Of a stretch of 64,000 nucleotides of DNA, positions 61,944-64,000 are shown in pieces. The first letter of the stretch is position 1. Every line of letters starts with the position of its first letter. The notes beneath the pieces were generated by a model. The model had not been told where the DNA came from, did no database searches, and saw only the letters and a program-made list of their open reading frames with translations. A program made the position numbers and the translations under genes. Origin of the DNA: Mucilaginibacter auburnensis (lineage in GTDB: Bacteria > Bacteroidota > Bacteroidia > Sphingobacteriales > Sphingobacteriaceae); NCBI RefSeq assembly GCF_002797815.1, contig NZ_PGFJ01000001.1:1488001-1552000 (forward strand), in the 5' to 3' direction.

Positions 61944-63578
61944 TTAATGACCACCTTTAACTTCCATGTTGTCGAGGTCTATGCCTTGCTTTCTTAATTC
62001 AATACCAACCTTCCAGGCATAGAATGCAATGTAAGCAAAACCTAAAGCTGGAACAATGTAGGAGAAGTGCAGGCCACTCATGCCGGGGATAACGTTGTTG
62101 CTGCTGTCGGCTATTTTGCCTTGGAGCGGAGGAATAATGGCACCGCCCAAAATCATCATGATCAAAAACGCAGAACCCTGACTGGTATATTTACCCAAGC
62201 CCGTAAGTGCCAGCGAGAAGATGGACGGCCACATAATAGAGCAGCATAAGCCCCCACTAATGAAAGCAAACGTGGCAAAGGTACCGGTTGTTAACAAGCC
62301 TGCCAACATAAAAGCCACGCCTAACAAACCCATCACCATACAGGTACGCGTTGGCTTTTGCTGACCAATGTAAAATGCTACAACCAATATAGCCACACTT
62401 ATGGCGTATATGTACAGGTTGCTTACGTCTTCGCCTAAACTGCCATTTACTACAAGTACAAGGGCAAAAGCCATAAAAGGCACAATAGCAGTTAATATAT
62501 TTTTAGTTTGTTTTGACAGATCAAAGCTATCTATTGCTCCGGTGAACCTGCCTATCATCAAGCTGCCCCAATACAGGGAGATAAATGTTGCCACCTGCGA
62601 TTCGGTAAAGCCGCCAAATTCGGGCGTATGAAGCAACGAACCTAAATTACTTTGAATGGTAACTTCAGTACCCACGTAGGTAAATATGCCTATCATTCCT
62701 AATATGAGCTGCGGATATTGCATGGCACCCCAACCGGTTTTATCTTTCGCCGATGCAGAAATAGCTCTGATAAGCGTGCCTAAAATAATTAACAACGATG
62801 CATACACCGGGTATTCGCTCGGTAAGCCTAACGCGTTGCTGAGCGGATCAGCTGCCAATATCATCAAAAAGGCAACCAGTAATATCAGCAAGGGTAAATT
62901 TACCCTATTACTCGGCTCAATTTTCTGGTCGCTTGTTACAACGGGCAGGTCGGAAACCTTAAAAAAGATAGCCACACCTATAAATAAAGCTGCGAGTATA
63001 TAATATAGCGTGTTTATGGACGAGATCTTTACATCCGCCGCAGCTATGGCTGAAACCGCTGTTCCGAATAGTAAAAGCTTAACTGTTAATGGACCTGTGA
63101 TACCGCCAATATTATTCAGGCTGCCGGCCAAGTTTAAGCGTGTGGCACCGGTTGATGGCGGCCCTAATGCAATTACGAATGGATTTGCAGCTGTTTGTTG
63201 TAAGGAAAATCCAAGTGCGATGATAAAGAACGATAAAAGGATGAGCCCAAATGACCCCGTGTTAACCGATGGCACCATGGCCAACGCACCAACAGCTGAA
63301 ATGAGCAAGCCCACGATAATACCATTTTTGTAACCCAGTTTATTTAAAATATCAACCTTGCTGGCCTGCGATGCAAAGTATAAAATTAGCGATCCTATAA
63401 AATATCCACCATAAAAAGTAAAGTCAATTAATTGCGATTGAAACTGTGTTAAGCTGAAATGCTCTTTGCAAAATGGAATAAATATGCCGTTTGAGGCTGC
63501 CAGAAACCCCCAAAAAAAGTATACGGTTATCACCGTAAACAACGCCGATCTGTAATTTCTTGACCCGTTTTGCTCCAT
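61944..63578 (-). CDS. FucP/GluP-type sugar MFS transporter
   Basis: A 544-residue major-facilitator permease with about 12 membrane helices. FFWGFLAASNGIFIPFC in helix 1 and QQTAANPFVIALGPPSTGATRLNLAGSLNNIGG between helices 4 and 5 identify the fucose/glucose/galactose:H+ symporter group. It is longer than FucP (about 440), with extra loop sequence near residues 230-300. Sugar not determined. It ends 24 bases before the deaminase gene on the same strand. Confidence 0.93.
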   Translation of the reverse strand: MEQNGSRNYRSALFTVITVYFFWGFLAASNGIFIPFCKEHFSLTQFQSQLIDFTFYGGYFIGSLILYFASQASKVDILNKLGYKNGIIVGLLISAVGALAMVPSVNTGSFGLILLSFFIIALGFSLQQTAANPFVIALGPPSTGATRLNLAGSLNNIGGITGPLTVKLLLFGTAVSAIAAADVKISSINTLYYILAALFIGVAIFFKVSDLPVVTSDQKIEPSNRVNLPLLILLVAFLMILAADPLSNALGLPSEYPVYASLLIILGTLIRAISASAKDKTGWGAMQYPQLILGMIGIFTYVGTEVTIQSNLGSLLHTPEFGGFTESQVATFISLYWGSLMIGRFTGAIDSFDLSKQTKNILTAIVPFMAFALVLVVNGSLGEDVSNLYIYAISVAILVVAFYIGQQKPTRTCMVMGLLGVAFMLAGLLTTGTFATFAFISGGLCCSIMWPSIFSLALTGLGKYTSQGSAFLIMMILGGAIIPPLQGKIADSSNNVIPGMSGLHFSYIVPALGFAYIAFYAWKVGIELRKQGIDLDNMEVKGGH

Positions 63579-63755
63579 ATTGCTTAATAATTATCAAGGG
63601 TTTTAAACACTAACATAAGCCATTTTTGTTAAATAACAGTACCATTTTTAATATTACAGATATTAGTTGGCGCACAAGTGTTATTTAAGTTTGGTTGTTT
63701 ATGATATAACCATGATATTCGCATACTTCAAAATAGAACCTAAGGCTACTTTTAA

Positions 63756-64000
63756 ATGATAGAGGCTGTTATTTCGGGGATTGGGATTGGAATTGTGTTG
63801 ACGTTTTTAACCGGCCCGGTTTTTTTTGCATTGATTAAAACCAGTATTGAGCGTGGTTTTCACGCAGGCATATACATGGCTCTGGGTGTGGTATGCAGTG
63901 ATATTGTGTTTGTAGGAGCCATTTTGTTCGGCTCACAATTATTCGATGTCTCCACTCAAACCAAAACTATTGCCGGTGTAGTAGGCAGTATTATATTATT
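63756..64000 (+). CDS. LysE-family exporter, N-terminal part
   Basis: The first 81 codons, cut by the window edge. MIEAVISGIGIGIVLTFLTGPVF and IKTSIERGFHAGIYMALGVVCSDIVFVG are the LysE/RhtB amino-acid-exporter pattern: a first helix ending in GPVFF and a second helix with GVVCSD. Start ATG 63756-63758 with a TAAGTTTG box at 63686. Confidence 0.85.
   Translation, partial: MIEAVISGIGIGIVLTFLTGPVFFALIKTSIERGFHAGIYMALGVVCSDIVFVGAILFGSQLFDVSTQTKTIAGVVGSIIL

Overview
The window looks like chromosomal DNA of a Bacteroidetes bacterium of the family Sphingobacteriaceae, with Mucilaginibacter or Pedobacter as the best guess. This rests on a moderately AT-rich sequence, TAnnTTTG-type -7 promoter boxes, mostly leader-poor starts without Shine-Dalgarno sequences, a long N-terminally extended NusB, a DUF3276 (PUR-like) protein, a DUF2723 glycosyltransferase, an atpD-atpC pair apart from other ATP synthase genes, and XylA/XylB with GH10, GH30 and CE1-type enzymes. 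The genus is inference. No rRNA, tRNA, CRISPR array, transposase or prophage gene was seen.

Layout. 1-9394 is housekeeping: a partial ychF, the Mg2+ channel mgtE, a DUF3276 protein, an MsbA-like ABC exporter, a MarR regulator, and a leftward run nusB, DUF1573 lipoprotein, yajC, ybbR-like, coaE, metallo-beta-lactamase-fold nuclease. 9441-17940 holds a leucine-dehydrogenase homologue with an altered catalytic lysine, a PAP2 phosphatase, glmM, a cysteine desulfurase, two disordered or acidic small proteins, accD, fbaA, a small membrane protein and a GNAT. 18069-21773 holds a membrane-anchored winged-helix regulator divergent from an Asp-box propeller protein, and a type III polyketide synthase with a membrane methyltransferase (BpsA/BpsB-like pair).

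21892-37858 is mainly a sugar and xylan region: a Na+/solute symporter, xylA, xylB, a LacI-family repressor with a palindromic operator candidate shared by both divergent promoters, an NHL lipoprotein, a GH30 enzyme, three alpha/beta-hydrolase esterases (two are tandem CE1-like duplicates) and a GH10 xylanase. Together they would cut xylan outside the cytoplasm, remove ester side groups, and turn xylose into xylulose-5-phosphate. No SusC/SusD pair is present. 38016-48231 has a large DUF2723 protein, a multi-PAS histidine kinase with a receiver protein, a short zinc-ribbon gene (44632-44805), an oxidoreductase with a Tat signal, thioredoxin, Hsp20 and a surface-type protein. 48440-64000 has atpD-atpC, a VWA membrane protein, fabG, an Mla-type lipid transport operon (mlaE, mlaF, mlaD), a quinone oxidoreductase, alaS, a dCMP-deaminase-like protein, a FucP-type sugar transporter and a partial LysE exporter.

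The most unusual content is intergenic. Many gaps hold short elements made of degenerate words repeated every 7 (sometimes 8) bases, often followed by an arm made of the reverse-complement words. The words differ from gap to gap (AGAATCA, GATTTGA, AAAGGTA, TTTACGT, TCTAATC) but the architecture is the same. The 1.26-kb gap before alaS holds two arrays of a 70-87-bp hairpin-forming unit built on GAGACAAGC / CTGTCTTGT words. Two ~150-bp multi-hairpin copies flank a small orphan gene at 30851-31192.
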